Part shown: one piece after another, positions 62,542-64,000 of the stretch
How the letters are laid out: every line of letters starts with the position of its first letter
Position numbering within the stretch: position 1 is the first letter of the stretch
DNA from: Lepturacanthus savala
Taxonomy: Eukaryota > Chordata > Actinopteri > Scombriformes > Trichiuridae
Direction: 5' to 3'
NCBI GenBank assembly: GCA_030544235.1
Contig: CM060475.1
Span: 953,920-1,017,919 of the forward strand
DNA: 64,000 nucleotides
Made by a program: the position numbers and the translations under genes
The notes under the pieces: generated by a model
What the model was told of the DNA's origin: nothing
Seen by the model: the letters and a program-made list of their open reading frames with translations, nothing else
Database searches by the model: none

Positions 62542-62723
62542 GTACCAGTCTATTGAGATGCTCTGCTTTTGTGCTGTTGTCATTTATCTTACGACCCCCC
62601 CCTCCTCTTCCCCTTCTCTACGTTTTCTCCCTCTCACGCTATTCTTCATACTTTCTTTGAACGAGAGATGCATAATTCAGAAGGAGCGCGCAGCATCCTG
62701 ACAGCGGTACGGTAACCCAATCA

Positions 62724-62769
<46 letters not shown>

Positions 62770-64000
62770 TGGAAAAACACAGCTTCTGACTCGACACATG
62801 CGCCCCCCCCCCCCACTAAAGTACAGGTTTAGAAAGACTATTTTAGATATTTTCAGCCAAAATCGAAATCATAGAGAATAAACCTCCCACTCGCGCAGTC
62901 TCTGTGAAAATGAACACCTGCACCACCTGATGACCTGAATTAGTGCAACGCTTCTGATCCCCGTCCCCACACAGCCTGGAACTCTGTGACTAACAGCGTG
63001 TACTAAGTGAGTTGTCCCTTTTCTGTGTGGATTGTTATACGTGTCCGTCAATCTGTGGTAAATATTGCTCATATGTGCGTGTGTTTATCACAGATAGTTC
63101 CCAAAATGCAGCTTAGAGAAGTGCGGTGAGGAAACAGGAAGCATACAGGTGCACAAACACTGGTAATGGACTTTCTAGGGAAGTGGTAGACATCTTGCAT
63201 ATTCACAGATTCTGTTGTACAAATTATACACAGCAGAGCACTTGAATACATCATGAAATCCACTTGGAGAAATTGATAAATTCAGAAAAAGTATATTTTA
63301 AAACTGTCGCTGCTCAGACCTTAGACACATGCTGCGATGAATCAGATCTTTTCTCATTTTTACTTTTGCCTCGTTTGCCAGCGCTAGTTTGGATAACTGC
63401 TGTCAGACAAATCTACAGAAAATAAAAAAAAAAAAGTTTCCCATGTGATTTGTAGTGGACGGCTCCTTTAGCAGAAACCTCACGATACAAGCTGGATGGA
63501 TGCAGAAACCCAGCACACACACACACACGCACACACACACACACACAGGAATGTTTGGCCTGTGTTATTTAAACAAGTAGAAAATTGGTTGTTTTATTGG
63601 TGAGAGAAGGGCTAATCCTGCTTCTATTCCAGCCTGAATCTATACAGCACACTACCAGATGTGGGGGATTACCTATCAGCAACACACACACCTGGCGCTG
63701 AGCCTGCACACACACACACACATATATATGTATATGGAGGTGGTGTGTAAGATTGGAGGACACAAAGACTCTCTCCCACTCACACACATACAGATCATAC
63801 TCGTCGAGCACGTTGTACGGGATTCCTGACGAATAATGAATCATATACACAGAGACAGCGTTGCTTGAGCCGCTAAATGCTGCTTTCTTTTCCATTTGAA
63901 GAAGTGCCAAGTGGTTCCAAACAGGAGCTTGTTCTCCTGCATTGAACATAACGTCCCTTTGATGTCCCCGACAGACTAAACGCACCGAACCGCGCTGCTC

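Larger units (their letters stand above)
58124..64000 (-). other. 5' intron of pard3b (continues outside)
   Basis: 5.9 kb. GT/CA tracts at 58598-58627, 58760-58796, 59165-59193, 60676-60710, 62370-62409 and 62737-62768, a poly-C run near 62802-62814 and a hAT-like repeat at about 61636-61720. I looked for the upstream exon encoding the conserved D-G-G-I-L-D-P-D-D segment and did not find it. Confidence 0.65.

Noticed and set aside
63569..63985. 138-residue minus-strand frame near the window end as an upstream exon
   Set aside because: No similarity to the Par-3 N-terminal domain; it contains CA-repeat translation and lacks suitable splice sites.
58124..64000. Search for the preceding pard3b exon (D-G-G-I-L-D-P-D-D region)
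   Set aside because: No matching sequence found; it is presumed to be outside the window.

Overview
This window is teleost fish genomic DNA, most likely from a percomorph. The evidence is eukaryotic split coding with short introns, very abundant (CA)n/(GT)n microsatellites, and interspersed repeats that I recognise from fish genomes: Tc1-like remnants, a tRNA-derived SINE and hAT-like termini. There is no prokaryotic gene organisation. Most open frames in the window are microsatellite translations or chance frames in introns.

One gene is supported. It is a par-3 family polarity scaffold on the minus strand, closest to PARD3B (Par3-like). Fifteen exons between 58123 (most upstream) and 9869 (most downstream) join with consistent splice phases into about 704 codons. 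In order they encode the end of the N-terminal oligomerisation domain, a linker, PDZ1, a long Pro/Ser linker, PDZ2, PDZ3, and a divergent Pro-rich region ending at the conserved Ser-Lys-Ser-Met-Asp-Leu segment plus a 45-nt exon. The first exons should lie beyond 64000. The exons for the conserved Ser-rich stretch that in PARD3 contacts aPKC, and for the C-terminus, should lie before position 1. Three PDZ domains in one chain fit a scaffold that assembles polarity complexes at cell junctions.

Layout by coordinate: 1-9868 is a 3' intron rich in repeats. 9869-15874 holds four small exons of the post-PDZ3 region. 20508-21218 is an unusual exon that either splices out after 78 nt or reads on for about 210 strongly GC3-biased codons to a stop. 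22453-25388 and 34198-37537 hold PDZ3, PDZ2 and the PDZ1-PDZ2 linker. 39504-44519 holds PDZ1. 48675-58123 holds the N-terminal linker. 58124-64000 is 5' intron.

The best leads are the predicted alternative Par3b C-terminus after PDZ3, an Ena/VASP-type FPPPP motif in a post-PDZ3 exon, CA/GT microsatellites pressed against four splice sites (one replaces the polypyrimidine tract of a PDZ2 exon), and a CUG-repeat tract in the PDZ3 intron.
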